Origin: Faecimorpha stercoravium | GTDB taxonomy: Bacteria; Bacillota; Clostridia; Lachnospirales; Bianqueaceae | NCBI GenBank assembly: GCA_018712555.1 | Contig: DVGT01000029.1 | Span: forward strand, 1-48,906 | Reading direction: 5' to 3' | DNA: 48,906 nucleotides | Part shown: positions 41,440 through 48,906 of the stretch, in pieces | How the letters are laid out: each line of letters starts with the position of its first letter | Position numbering within the stretch: position 1 is the first letter of the stretch | The notes under the pieces: model-generated | What the model was told of the DNA's origin: nothing | Seen by the model: the letters and a program-made list of their open reading frames with translations, nothing else | Database searches by the model: none | Made by a program: the position numbers and the translations under genes

Positions 41440-42669
41440 ATGAATAAATATGCAGTATACGATAACTATTTGAAAGAACAGCCGGACGCGAAGGGGTATT
41501 TTGGGCCATACGGCGGATCCTATCTGCCGGAGAAGTTGGTTCCTGCCTTTCAGGAGATTGAGCAGGCGTACAAGAGAATCAGTCAATCTGCGCAATTTAT
41601 CAATGAATTGCGCCGGATTCGCCGGGAATTCCAGGGGCGTCCGACGCCAGTGTACCACTGTGAGAGGTTGTCTAATCTACTGGGGACGACACAGATTTAC
41701 CTGAAGCGGGAGGACTTGAATCATACAGGGGCGCATAAGCTGAATCACTGTATGGGAGAAGGACTTCTGGCCAAGTTTATGGGAAAGAAAAAGCTGATCG
41801 CAGAAACCGGCGCGGGACAGCATGGCGTGGCGCTGGCGACGGCTGCTGCGTATTTTGGTCTGGAATGTGATATCTATATGGGCGAGGTGGACATCGCGAA
41901 GCAGGCGCCGAATGTGGCGCGGATGAAGATTCTGGGCGCCAGGGTCATTCCCGTCACACATGGGCTCAAGACGCTGAAGGAGGCGGTGGATGCGGCCTTC
42001 GAGGCGTATATGAAGGAATACCAGGATGCGATCTATTGTATAGGATCTGCGGTAGGGCCCCATCCGTTTCCGCTGATTGTTCGTGACTTTCAGGTGATTG
42101 TAGGGGAAGAGGCCAGAGAGCAGTTTGTGCAGATGACGGGCCACCTGCCCGATGCAGTCTGTGCCTGTGTGGGCGGAGGATCCAATTCGATTGGTATGTT
42201 TGTCCCCTTCCTGGCGGATCCGGTAGAGATCATCGGAGTGGAGCCGCTGGGACGAGGCAGTGGGGTAGGAGATCATGCCGCGTCCATGACGTTTGGTAAG
42301 AAGGGTGTTCTCCACGGTTTTGAGAGCTATCTGCTGCAGGATGAGCAGGGAGATCCACTGCCGGTGTATTCGGTGGCGTCCGGTCTGGATTATCCTGCGA
42401 CGGGCCCGGAACATGCCTACCTGAAAGATATGGGACGTACGCAGTACGATACCGTGGATGATAAAGAAGCTATGGAAGCCTTCTTTGCCCTCTCTCGTTA
42501 TGAGGGTATCATTCCGGCGCTGGAGAGCTCACATGCCGTTGCTTACGCTATGCGTTGTGCGCGTGAAGGCAAGTTTGGCAGTATTCTGGTGAATCTATCC
42601 GGACGCGGAGATAAGGATATGGACTACGTGATTGAACATTATGGATATGGAGAAGATCTGAAACTGTGA
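41440..42669 (+). CDS. trpB: Tryptophan synthase beta chain, stand-alone
   Basis: 409 residues of a PLP-dependent TrpB. FGPYGGSYLPEKL (21-33), HTGAHKLNH with PLP Lys 100, AETGAGQHGVALATAAA, GGGSNSIGMF (phosphate loop), and ALESSHAVAYA are all present, so catalysis (indole + L-Ser to L-Trp) should be possible. It diverges from the common sequence (KLNHCMGEGLLAKFM rather than KINN-ALGQ-type; GVEPLGRGSGVGDHAAS). No trpA or other trp gene is near, so it may salvage indole or have another beta-replacement role. Confidence 0.88.
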   Translation: MNKYAVYDNYLKEQPDAKGYFGPYGGSYLPEKLVPAFQEIEQAYKRISQSAQFINELRRIRREFQGRPTPVYHCERLSNLLGTTQIYLKREDLNHTGAHKLNHCMGEGLLAKFMGKKKLIAETGAGQHGVALATAAAYFGLECDIYMGEVDIAKQAPNVARMKILGARVIPVTHGLKTLKEAVDAAFEAYMKEYQDAIYCIGSAVGPHPFPLIVRDFQVIVGEEAREQFVQMTGHLPDAVCACVGGGSNSIGMFVPFLADPVEIIGVEPLGRGSGVGDHAASMTFGKKGVLHGFESYLLQDEQGDPLPVYSVASGLDYPATGPEHAYLKDMGRTQYDTVDDKEAMEAFFALSRYEGIIPALESSHAVAYAMRCAREGKFGSILVNLSGRGDKDMDYVIEHYGYGEDLKL

Positions 42670-42677
42670 TCTATCGT

Positions 42678-42708
42678 CTGGCCGACTGGGTACCTCCTAG
42701 TCGGCCAG
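42678..42708. terminator. Hairpin between convergent trpB and DUF1113 genes
   Basis: CTGGCCGACT / AGTCGGCCAG, perfect 10-bp stem, no long T-run; it overlaps the last codons of the convergent gene. Confidence 0.6.
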
Positions 42709-43350
42709 AAACTGCATATTGGGAAAAAGCTGGGACATGACCTCATCGTAATAGGTTCTGTCCAGGTAGCTTTCGATAGGACTGGAGGCGGGGATACCGT
42801 CAAGGCGGCGCTGCCATCGAAGGATGGAGGCTGCGGTAAATAGAAGATTGATTCCCATCCATAGGGTTAGGCATCCACAAAAGATATGCCATCCTCGGCC
42901 TTTCATGTGCTGTAAGAGATCGCTCAAAGGGGCGAAGAGAAGCCGAAGGAACAGAAAACCCAGAAATCCCCAGAGAATCGCCATACGCAGGCTGACGCGC
43001 CCTCCTATATTGAAGTAGTGGTGACTATAATCCCAGGAAGTGGAGCCAAAAAAGACTTCCTGCAGGAGACTGGCCGTATATTCAATCAGGACGCCAACAC
43101 CCATCAACAGTCCCAGTTGGACCCATACGCGTTGTTTTTGAATGTAATAGGCCGTGATGTAGAGGACGATGGTAGCAATGCCATATATGATGCAGAATGG
43201 GCCCCACAGCGTGGCGGCATGATGCTCCCAATGCCCCTTGGTCAGAATACACCAGAATCCTTCCAGAAGATATCCCAGAATACTGCCGAGCATAAACAGC
43301 CAGAAAATGGAGGTATAGGAAAGATCAAGGCCTGTGCGCGTTTGTTTCAT
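42697..43350 (-). CDS. DUF1113/CmpB-like membrane protein
   Basis: 217 residues from ATG 43350 (GGAGG at 5 nt). About five TM helices: SIFWLFMLGSILGYLLEGFW, CIIYGIATIVLYITAYYI, LGLLMGVGVLIEYTASLL, RMAILWGFLGFLFLRLLF and FCGCLTLWMGINLLF. The pattern FMLGSILGYLLEGFW with HHAATLWGPFC and SWDYSHHYFNIGGRV is that of the Firmicutes family called putative ABC-transporter type IV (DUF1113). Role unknown. Confidence 0.82.
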   Translation of the reverse strand: MKQTRTGLDLSYTSIFWLFMLGSILGYLLEGFWCILTKGHWEHHAATLWGPFCIIYGIATIVLYITAYYIQKQRVWVQLGLLMGVGVLIEYTASLLQEVFFGSTSWDYSHHYFNIGGRVSLRMAILWGFLGFLFLRLLFAPLSDLLQHMKGRGWHIFCGCLTLWMGINLLFTAASILRWQRRLDGIPASSPIESYLDRTYYDEVMSQLFPNMQFLAD

Positions 43351-43478
43351 AGAAACCTCCCGATAAAAAGCTCTTGCTATTGTATATTCAGCGAAAACAA
43401 AAAGCATTCTTTTTTTGGAACAGCGGTTCTGCAGGGAGAAATACGAAAAAAGCATACGCTATGATGAAATATAGGCAT

Positions 43479-43507
43479 TTTACAAGAAGCCGAAACGAGG
43501 GTATACT
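43479..43507 (+). promoter_or_regulatory. Sigma-A promoter of the cupin operon
   Basis: TTTACA (43479-43484), 17 bp, TATACT (43502-43507), 65 bp upstream of the cupin start. Confidence 0.6.
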
Positions 43508-43572
43508 TAAGATACGGCCTGGTATAGCGACAGAGCCGCGACATGAGGTAAACTGGGAAAGGAAGGATTTTG

Positions 43573-44013
43573 ATGAGATATTCAGAGTATACAGAGTTTG
43601 AAAAAGTGAATGTTTTTGGCATCGGTTCTCCGAATGACGCCTTCGCACAGTATTTTATAGGCAAGTCCTATCTGAATCCGCTGACGAAGCCAGGGGAAAG
43701 TACGATTTTCATGGCGAATGTGACCTTTGAGCCGGGATGCCGCAATCACTGGCATATTCATCACGCCAAGAGCGGCGGGGGACAGATTCTTATCTGTACG
43801 GCCGGTGAGGGCTGGTATCAGGAAGAGGGCAAAGCGGCAGTGTCTCTTACGCCGGGGACGGTGATTACGATTCCCGCGGGTGTGAAGCATTGGCATGGCG
43901 CCAAGAAGGATAGTTGGTTCAGCCATATCGCGGTGGAGGTACCGGGAGAGGAAACATCCAACGAGTGGCTGGAAGCGGTGGATGATGCACAGTATCGCGC
44001 GGTAGAGGAGTGA
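43573..44013 (+). CDS. Cupin-domain protein
   Basis: 146 residues, single cupin. Metal-binding motif 1 HWHIHHAKSGGGQILICTAG (His, His, Gln) and motif 2 TVITIPAGVKHWHGA (His). The first segment FGIGSPNDAFAQYFIGKSYL is common to the cupin that accompanies carboxymuconolactone decarboxylase-like proteins in anaerobes. ATG 43573 follows AAGGAAGG by 6 nt. It is translationally linked with the next gene. Confidence 0.88.
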   Translation: MRYSEYTEFEKVNVFGIGSPNDAFAQYFIGKSYLNPLTKPGESTIFMANVTFEPGCRNHWHIHHAKSGGGQILICTAGEGWYQEEGKAAVSLTPGTVITIPAGVKHWHGAKKDSWFSHIAVEVPGEETSNEWLEAVDDAQYRAVEE

Positions 44014-44018
44014 TGAGG

Positions 44019-44702
44019 ATGAATCTGCATCAGACGGATCCAGAATTTATGCAGCGTTGGGAACATTTCGCGTTTGAAGAAGTGGTACATGAGGAAGGGC
44101 AGCAGCTGCCGGAGAAAGATCGATATCTGGCCATTCTGGCCACACTTCTGGGATGTCAGGGGAAAGAAGCCTTTCATCAGGTTCTGCCCAAGGCGCTTCA
44201 GGGCGCTCTCAGTCCGGTAGAGGTGAAAGAGACGGTCTACCAGGCCGTGGATTATCTGGGGTATGGTCGCGTACTGCCTTTCCTGGAGATCACAGCCGAG
44301 GTGTTTGATTCTCTGGGCATCGAACAGCCAGTGGCCTCCCAACAGACGACGACTATGGAGGATCGTCTGGAAAGGGGCGCGCAGACACAGGCAGATATTT
44401 TCGGGCCGGCCATGCTCGAAGCCTGGAAGAATGGCCATATCAATCGCTGGCTGGCTGCGAACTGTTTCGGGGATTTCTATACTCGCACCGGACTTACGCT
44501 GGCACAGCGAGAACTGATTACGTTTTGTTTCCTGGCGGCACAGGGTGGATGTGAGCCGCAGCTTACGGCACACGCGAAGGGAAATATGAACCTGGGTAAC
44601 GATCAGGCCTACCTGGTGAGAGTCGTTTCCCAGTGTCTTCCATACATCGGATATCCCAGAAGTCTGAACGCAATCTCCTGTATACAGAAGGCTGCGGAAT
44701 AA
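44019..44702 (+). CDS. Carboxymuconolactone decarboxylase-like protein
   Basis: 227 residues with two CMD/AhpD-like helical repeats: LAILATLLGCQGKEAFHQVL (about 37-56) and LITFCFLAAQGGCEPQLTAH (about 166-185). The second carries a lone Cys near the AhpD Cys-x-x-Cys place, so redox activity is doubtful. The cupin/CMD pair is often found as a fusion or operon linked to quinone or aromatic lactone metabolism. ATG 44019 is chosen for 8-nt spacing from GAGGAG, which lies inside the cupin stop region. Confidence 0.85.
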   Translation: MNLHQTDPEFMQRWEHFAFEEVVHEEGQQLPEKDRYLAILATLLGCQGKEAFHQVLPKALQGALSPVEVKETVYQAVDYLGYGRVLPFLEITAEVFDSLGIEQPVASQQTTTMEDRLERGAQTQADIFGPAMLEAWKNGHINRWLAANCFGDFYTRTGLTLAQRELITFCFLAAQGGCEPQLTAHAKGNMNLGNDQAYLVRVVSQCLPYIGYPRSLNAISCIQKAAE

Positions 44703-44726
44703 ATAGGATCTGGGTCGATTTCTTAT

Positions 44727-44823
44727 AAAAAGGAGCTGTCACGCACAGAGACGCGCTTTCTTCTCGGCGACAAATATTATTGTCTACCTGGAAGAAAGCC
44801 ACCTGGGCGGGACAGCTTTTTTG
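44727..44823 (+). other. Nested palindrome ending in a T-run
   Basis: Three nested stems: AGCTGTC (44734-44740)/GACAGCT (44811-44817), GCTTTCTTC (44755-44763)/GAAGAAAGC (44791-44799), and GACAA (44769-44773)/TTGTC (44780-44784), with AAAAAGG before and TTTTTTG after. It could be a long terminator of the cupin operon, a MITE-like element or a structured RNA. Confidence 0.6.
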
Positions 44824-44832
44824 TTATACAGC

Positions 44833-44874
44833 GATTTTCTCATTACATTCCTGTGGGAAATGTAATGAGAAAAT
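44833..44874 (-). terminator. Terminator of xth carrying the TTTCTCATTA core
   Basis: Perfect 16-bp inverted repeat ATTTTCTCATTACATT / AATGTAATGAGAAAAT with a CCTGTGGGA-type loop. The arms contain TTTCTCATTA/TAATGAGAAA, the same core as the stems of the 403-722 array. Confidence 0.75.
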
Positions 44875-44875
44875 T

Positions 44876-45631
44876 TTATTCAAGAATCAATTCCACGGGG
44901 CAATGATCGGAACCGTAAATATCGGAACGGATGCGGGCGTCCTGTAAACGGGGTTTGAGCTCTTCGGAGACCAGGAAATAGTCGATGCGCCACCCCGCGT
45001 TTTTCTCGCGGGCATGGAACATATAGGACCACCAGGAATAGGCGCCTGTCAGATCGGGATAGAAATGGCGGAATGTGTCGACGAAACCGGAGGCCAGAAG
45101 TTGAGAGAACTTATTTCGCTCCTCATCGGTAAACCCTGCGTTATGATGATTGGTCTTTGGGTTCTTTAAGTCGATGTCCTGATGCGCCACATTCATATCA
45201 CCGCATACAATTACAGGCTTATGCGTTTTCAGCTGCAGCAGATAGGCACGAAAGGCGTCTTCCCAGTTCATGCGATAATCCAGACGAAGAAGATCCCGTT
45301 GTGAATTCGGTGTATACACGTTGACCAGGTAGAAATCGGGGTATTCCAACGTGAGCACACGACCCTCATGGCCATGCTCCTCGATATCGATTCCCCGTGA
45401 AACGGATAGGGGCTCAGATTTCGAGAAGACAGCGGTGCCCGAGTATCCTTTTTTCTCCGCATAGTTCCAGTAGTCGTGATACTGCTCTCTGGGCCATGTA
45501 AACTGTCCCTCCTGCAGTTTGGTTTCCTGCAGGCAGAAGATGTCCGCATCCGCCTGATCAAAGAAATCCATAAACCCCTTCTGCACACAAGCTCGCAGGC
45601 CGTTGACATTCCAGGAAATGAGTTTTTGCAT
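44876..45631 (-). CDS. xth: Exodeoxyribonuclease III
   Basis: 251 residues. ATG 45631 (MQKLISWNVNGLRACVQKGF) behind AAAGGA; the longer ORF upstream has no support. Motifs: WNVNG (Asn 8), LQETKL (Glu 34), YTPNSQRDLLRLDYR, CGDMNVAH (Asp-x-Asn) and SDHCPVEL (catalytic His). AP endonuclease and 3'-5' exonuclease of base-excision repair, Mg2+ dependent. Stand-alone gene. Confidence 0.95.
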   Translation of the reverse strand: MQKLISWNVNGLRACVQKGFMDFFDQADADIFCLQETKLQEGQFTWPREQYHDYWNYAEKKGYSGTAVFSKSEPLSVSRGIDIEEHGHEGRVLTLEYPDFYLVNVYTPNSQRDLLRLDYRMNWEDAFRAYLLQLKTHKPVIVCGDMNVAHQDIDLKNPKTNHHNAGFTDEERNKFSQLLASGFVDTFRHFYPDLTGAYSWWSYMFHAREKNAGWRIDYFLVSEELKPRLQDARIRSDIYGSDHCPVELILE

Positions 45632-45703
45632 ATTGATGTAATCCTTTCTTTTTTTATAGCATGGAAAATCCTTATTTATTATATAATAACAAAAGCACTT
45701 TGG

Positions 45704-45779
45704 GAGTTTGACGCCCATTGGCGGCAAACTCGTGGCGTGGCTCAACCCCTACAATTCCAGGAAGCTGTTATGCCACGCC
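45704..45779. other. Two adjacent hairpins in the xth-LytTR intergenic region
   Basis: GAGTTTG-a-CGCC / GGCG-g-CAAACTC (45704-45731) followed by GGCGTGGC / GCCACGCC (45734-45779, 30-nt loop). The gap 45632-45963 (332 bp) has no gene; it holds these hairpins, the promoter at 45891-45919 and the palindrome beside it. Confidence 0.55.
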
Positions 45780-45869
45780 TATTGTATCATATCCTCAGAA
45801 ATTTTTCTACTCCTTTCCAAGGGGAGTGGACGACAAAATATACGCAAAGTTCATGAAAAATAAATGTAC

Positions 45870-45887
45870 ACACAAAATTTATTGTGT
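45870..45887. promoter_or_regulatory. Palindrome just upstream of the LytTR-gene promoter
   Basis: ACACAAAATTTATTGTGT: 6-bp arms ACACAA/TTGTGT around an A/T centre, 3 bp before the -35. A plausible operator for autoregulation. Confidence 0.4.
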
Positions 45888-45890
45888 ATC

Positions 45891-45919
45891 TTGACAGAAT
45901 GTATGAAATCGTGTATGAT
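45891..45919 (+). promoter_or_regulatory. Strong sigma-A promoter of the LytTR-like gene
   Basis: Perfect TTGACA (45891-45896), 17 bp, TATGAT (45914-45919), 45 bp before the ATG with SD GGGAGGAGGA. Confidence 0.8.
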
Positions 45920-45963
45920 AATAAAAAACGCAGGATATACAGTAGAAGAAGGGAGGAGGAAGA

Positions 45964-46782
45964 ATGAGGGCGCCAATTCATATCTTTTATTTCGAGAATC
46001 GGGAAGGAGAAGCTGAGAAGTTGGCGGATCTGTTGTGGGGGTTACGCGGAGGAGACAGACCTTCTTCGACGCAAGAGATCTTTGCTATGTTTCATATTTC
46101 CTGGGAATTGAATCCGGAGCATGCGGTTCGATCTGTAAAGAAGAGGGCCTTTGATCTGTATATTTTGGATCTGGAAACAGGTCCTCATGCCGTAACAGAG
46201 TATGTATGCATTTTGGAAGCCATTCATCAAAAACACAGGCTCATAGAAGCGCCGATCATCTGGATATGGGGAACTTCCAGGCATTTGGAACGATATCTGG
46301 CGCGAGAATACGGGATTGTGGAATTTTTCGAGAAGAACCGGTCGGAAGAGAGACTGCGAAATTGTTTGCGAATCATGCTTCAGATGACAATGGAGAATGG
46401 GAAGGGAGTCATGCGTTTTCCGCGCAGGATCCCGGTGTATTCTGATAAAGCATGTGGAGATTTCATTCAGGTTAACCATCTCATCTGCATACTCTCCCGA
46501 AACAGAGAGTTTGAGGTTCGATTTTATCGGCCCGGTGAAGAACAGTACGTATCAAAGAAATACACCAGAAGACTCTATGGTTTCTCACAGGATTTTGAAG
46601 ACATAATCAAGGGAAAACGACCGGGATTTCATCAGATTTCCAGAGGCGTCATCGTGAATGAAATCTATATACAACATATCTATACGGACAAGAAACCCTA
46701 TTCGGTCACAATGTATCGGCATACCAAAGACTTTAAGATAAGAGACGCATATCTTCCTTCGTTGGAGTGGATGTTAAAATAA
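45964..46782 (+). CDS. Response-regulator-like protein with LytTR-type DNA-binding domain
   Basis: 272 residues. The N-terminus (5-130) looks like a receiver domain with DLYILDLE (candidate phospho-Asp) and PIIWIWGT. The C-terminus (about 165-272) resembles LytTR: VNHLICILSRNREFEVRFY, a short helix around YGFSQDFEDII, and FHQISRGVIVNEIYIQHIYT, which matches the LytTR F-x-x-I-x-R-x-x-x-V-N-x-x-Y-I signature. It may regulate the secreted-protein operon that begins 200 bp downstream. No kinase gene is adjacent. Confidence 0.75.
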   Translation: MRAPIHIFYFENREGEAEKLADLLWGLRGGDRPSSTQEIFAMFHISWELNPEHAVRSVKKRAFDLYILDLETGPHAVTEYVCILEAIHQKHRLIEAPIIWIWGTSRHLERYLAREYGIVEFFEKNRSEERLRNCLRIMLQMTMENGKGVMRFPRRIPVYSDKACGDFIQVNHLICILSRNREFEVRFYRPGEEQYVSKKYTRRLYGFSQDFEDIIKGKRPGFHQISRGVIVNEIYIQHIYTDKKPYSVTMYRHTKDFKIRDAYLPSLEWMLK

Positions 46783-46897
46783 CGAACATAACGGGTAAAA
46801 GAATTACCCCATCTAAATCAACAGTATATCATAAGAAATGGGGGATGGTCAAGGCATATTCACTGAAATATGAAAATAACCATTGGGTGTATAGATC

Positions 46898-46926
46898 TTG
46901 TGTTTTTTGAAGTGATAGGTTAGAAT
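46898..46926 (+). promoter_or_regulatory. Sigma-A promoter of the secreted-protein operon
   Basis: TTGTGT (46898-46903), 17 bp, TAGAAT (46921-46926). The -35 is weak, as expected of a promoter needing an activator such as the upstream LytTR-like protein. Confidence 0.5.
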
Positions 46927-47003
46927 AAAAGTGTCCAAACGAGATAGATGGACATAATACTAAAAGATGTTAGGAGATGGGCAAAAGAACAGGAGGTCAA
47001 AAA

Positions 47004-47426
47004 ATGAAAAGCAAAAAACTGGCACTATGGATGATTTTGGTACTGTTGGTTGGTATGCAACCGCAGGTGATGGCGGCACAGGAAGCGACGGATTCGCAGG
47101 TTGTTCTTGACGGCTGTGCGAATGAGATTAGACCGATGGCGACTTGTGTGAATTGTGGAGATTTTGCGTATTTCACATGCAACGATGATGGAATATACGA
47201 TGGTACATCTACACATCGATATAACTTCTGGACGCAGGAATGCACGATTACGTGGCGTATCAGCACAGCTACGAGAAGGTGCTCTTGGTGTGGATATACG
47301 ACACTGGTGTATTCTGACTTTTTAGATGATCCTGCTTATCATGATTGCTACAGGTCACATGGAGCATGCGGGCAAGGGATATATAATACTTGTCCCGTGC
47401 AGGGATGGAATTTGGGTGGAATGTGA
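47004..47426 (+). CDS. Small cysteine-rich secreted protein
   Basis: 140 residues from ATG 47004 (AGGAGG SD). The signal peptide KSKKLALWMILVLLVGMQPQ ends near VMA-A. The mature part has eleven cysteines, including CVNCG near 48, RRCSWCG near 93 and HGACGQ near 124, with aromatic residues. The repeated C-x2-C-G pairs resemble zinc ribbons or treble clefs, but outside the cell disulfides are likely. No family recognised. First gene of an operon of exported proteins; the stop overlaps the next start (TGATG). Confidence 0.7.
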   Translation: MKSKKLALWMILVLLVGMQPQVMAAQEATDSQVVLDGCANEIRPMATCVNCGDFAYFTCNDDGIYDGTSTHRYNFWTQECTITWRISTATRRCSWCGYTTLVYSDFLDDPAYHDCYRSHGACGQGIYNTCPVQGWNLGGM

Positions 47427-48082
47427 TGAAAAAAATTCTTGCATTGATTATGGCTGGAATCCTCCTAGGGATTCCAGCCTGTACTTCCAGACCCTCCATA
47501 GAATTGGACGTATCCGTGTTCTATCCGGATACAGAAGCCTTTTCGTATCCCGGGGTATCCTATGGAGACTCTCTGGAAGAAACGGAGGAAAAGCTGGGAT
47601 ATCAGCTGGCGGGACATTCTTATACAGAGCTTATGCAGCAACAATTGGATAAATACGGAAACGCAAACAGTGCGGGAGCGGAAGCGATGCAGCCGGAACA
47701 AGCGACATACATTGGAAATATAGAGGATAAGAGTATTCTGGTGGAATATGGAGAAGCAAGAGGCCATCTGTTATTTGAATACTATAGGGGACAACTGATT
47801 TCTGTGGGTGTTCTCTTTGGTACGCAGGAAACAGCGATGGGATCGGAAATCGACTATGGTGGAGTGGATAATGATGTGGAAGCCATATATCAACAGCTTG
47901 TCGCTGAGCTAGAAGAAGATCTGGGAGAGGAAACGCAGGCACAGGACCTGGAAGGGCTGCGGACACGAAGCTGGATACGAGAAAATGAGGACGGGTCGGT
48001 ATCGAGGATTAATCTTGCTTATACAGCGGAACGGGAAGTACAGTTAGTTGTTGTCTTACGCTTTCCCTTTGAAAGCGTGTAA
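47426..48082 (+). CDS. Predicted lipoprotein of unknown function
   Basis: 218 residues, MKKILALIMAGILLGIPAC as signal with Cys 19 as the lipid anchor. The mature protein is acidic. DVSVFYPDTEAFSYPGVSYG then DSLEETEEKLGY looks like a helical surface-protein fold in which a ligand could bind. Its start overlaps the preceding stop, so both are made together. Function not recognised. Confidence 0.7.
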   Translation: MKKILALIMAGILLGIPACTSRPSIELDVSVFYPDTEAFSYPGVSYGDSLEETEEKLGYQLAGHSYTELMQQQLDKYGNANSAGAEAMQPEQATYIGNIEDKSILVEYGEARGHLLFEYYRGQLISVGVLFGTQETAMGSEIDYGGVDNDVEAIYQQLVAELEEDLGEETQAQDLEGLRTRSWIRENEDGSVSRINLAYTAEREVQLVVVLRFPFESV

Positions 48083-48099
48083 GTGAAAGGAAAATAGGT

Positions 48100-48525
48100 A
48101 TGAGAAGAAAATGGAAAGGATACATCGTATTTGTTCTTGCGGCAATCTTGCTTTTTGTGAATACAACGCTTGTGAATGCCGCGAATACAAATAGCTTTTT
48201 TACATCAACGGCATCCTACTCTTATAGCGGGTATTTGAGTATTCAAAAAACATCCTCTATAGAATATACGGCGCGCGCATCGATGACTTCTGCGGCTTTT
48301 ATCTCTAATGAAGATTCAGATTCAATTTCCTTTTGGGGAAGAGTGTATAGCGCGCCAGGGAATGTTACGGGATATTTGTCAGCGTATGCGTACGCAAGAC
48401 CCGAGACAACAAGTATCAGTGATTCTTGTACACGTACGGTCATGTATTCTGCAGAGGTAAGTTTTTATTCTGGCACAAGTGCAGTGGGGACTCCCTTACG
48501 AACATTAATGGTAGATAATTTTTGA
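48100..48525 (+). CDS. Small secreted protein, Ser/Thr/Tyr-rich
   Basis: 141 residues. Signal peptide GYIVFVLAAILLFVNTTLVN ends at AA-N. The mature 113 residues are rich in Ser, Thr, Tyr and Ala with alternating strands (SYSYSGYLSIQKTSS, VTGYLSAYAYARPETTSISD) and one cysteine. It resembles the small protein at 3287-3667 in size and composition and is likewise placed just upstream of a Cys/His lipoprotein. No domain recognised. Confidence 0.7.
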   Translation: MRRKWKGYIVFVLAAILLFVNTTLVNAANTNSFFTSTASYSYSGYLSIQKTSSIEYTARASMTSAAFISNEDSDSISFWGRVYSAPGNVTGYLSAYAYARPETTSISDSCTRTVMYSAEVSFYSGTSAVGTPLRTLMVDNF

Positions 48526-48547
48526 TTTCAAATAAGGTGGTGATCCC

Positions 48548-48906
48548 ATGAAACGCAGGATACGATGGATTCTGAGTCTATGTCTGGCATGTATTCTGCT
48601 CGGCGCCTGCGCCACGGAAGACGGCAGGGTATTGGATCCTCGATTCGACACAGAGGAATATCTGCCGCAGTATGACATGCAGAATGAGTTTTCTTTTACC
48701 AACGTGGCATGTGAGACAGAGGACACCATCTACTATATGATGTCCATGGCAGAGCAACAGATCCACTATTATAACAAAGAAACAGGAGAGGGAGGCATAC
48801 TGTGCGGCAAGCCGGAGTGTACGCACGACGTGGATGATTGCAACTCCTTTGCGATAACAGCAGGGGGTCTGAACATCTATGATGGAAGGATCTGGTTTAT
48901 CACGTG
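48548..48906 (+). CDS. Lipoprotein with C-x4-C-x-H-x4-C motif (paralogue 3), truncated by the window
   Basis: The first 119 codons. Signal KRRIRWILSLCLACILLGAC with lipobox LGAC, then DPRFDTEEYLPQYDMQNEFS matching DDKFDTAEFLPEYDFRNEFG of the proteins at 829 and 2038, and CGKPECTHDVDDC, the same Cys/His spacing. SD AAGGTGGTG precedes ATG 48548. It is the fourth gene in the operon and lies 22 bp after the small secreted gene. Rest off the right edge. Confidence 0.8.
   Translation, partial: MKRRIRWILSLCLACILLGACATEDGRVLDPRFDTEEYLPQYDMQNEFSFTNVACETEDTIYYMMSMAEQQIHYYNKETGEGGILCGKPECTHDVDDCNSFAITAGGLNIYDGRIWFIT

Noticed and set aside
45646..45963. Small gene upstream of the LytTR-like gene
   Set aside because: Candidate ORFs have no SD, pass through hairpins and promoter elements and resemble nothing.

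Overview
The window looks like a chromosomal segment of an anaerobic gut-type Clostridia bacterium, most likely Lachnospiraceae or a close relative. The reasons are roughly 50% GC, strong SD sequences, sigma-A promoters, a DUF6472-type small protein, Nfn-like flavoproteins, a ferredoxin-tailed aldo/keto reductase, and many short secreted proteins and lipoproteins. There are no tRNA or rRNA genes, CRISPR arrays or phage modules. The only clear mobile element is an IS3-type fragment at the left edge. All assignments come from reading the sequence; no database search was possible.

Layout. 1-397: end of an IS3-like element. 403-722: five tandem 64-bp hairpin repeats. 829-3745 (minus): a perfect-consensus promoter, a small secreted protein and two tandem paralogous lipoproteins carrying C-x4-C-x-H-x4-C. 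A third member of that lipoprotein family starts at 48548, so the module recurs at both ends of the window. 3900-5994 (minus): a MurT/GatD-like pair whose glutaminase triad residues look replaced. 6128-14377 (plus): a translationally coupled operon of a GH106-like hydrolase, a GH95 hydrolase, a MocR regulator, a ferredoxin-type aldo/keto reductase, a membrane protein and a DUF6472 protein. 14533-17644 (plus): an ECF sigma factor, a membrane protein with an anti-sigma-like N-terminus and an extracellular serpin domain, and a serpin lipoprotein. 17687-22576 (minus): RtcB, a GH63/trehalase-like hydrolase and a patatin. 22700-25575 (plus): a YbaK-type deacylase and an NfnA/NfnB-like pair. 25638-32472 (plus): a sugar-dehydrogenase-like protein, a two-component system, a lipoprotein, two ABC-2 membrane proteins and an ABC ATPase.

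32595-33356 is a dense array of TGCGTATAA/TTATACGCA palindromes with an internal 360-bp duplication. It abuts an orphan PD-(D/E)xK-like nuclease gene (33410-34192, minus). Then come a divergent aldo/keto reductase and MarR-FtsH pair (34459-37789), a polar amino acid ABC importer (38014-40477), a HTH-TM protein, a stand-alone TrpB, a DUF1113 membrane protein, a cupin plus carboxymuconolactone decarboxylase pair, and exonuclease III. At the right end are a LytTR-like regulator (45964-46782) and an operon of secreted proteins and lipoproteins that runs off the edge.

The strongest candidates for something undescribed are the ECF/serpin signalling operon, the palindrome array beside its nuclease, the MurT/GatD-like pair without a recognisable glutaminase triad, and the recurring small-secreted-protein plus Cys/His-lipoprotein module.
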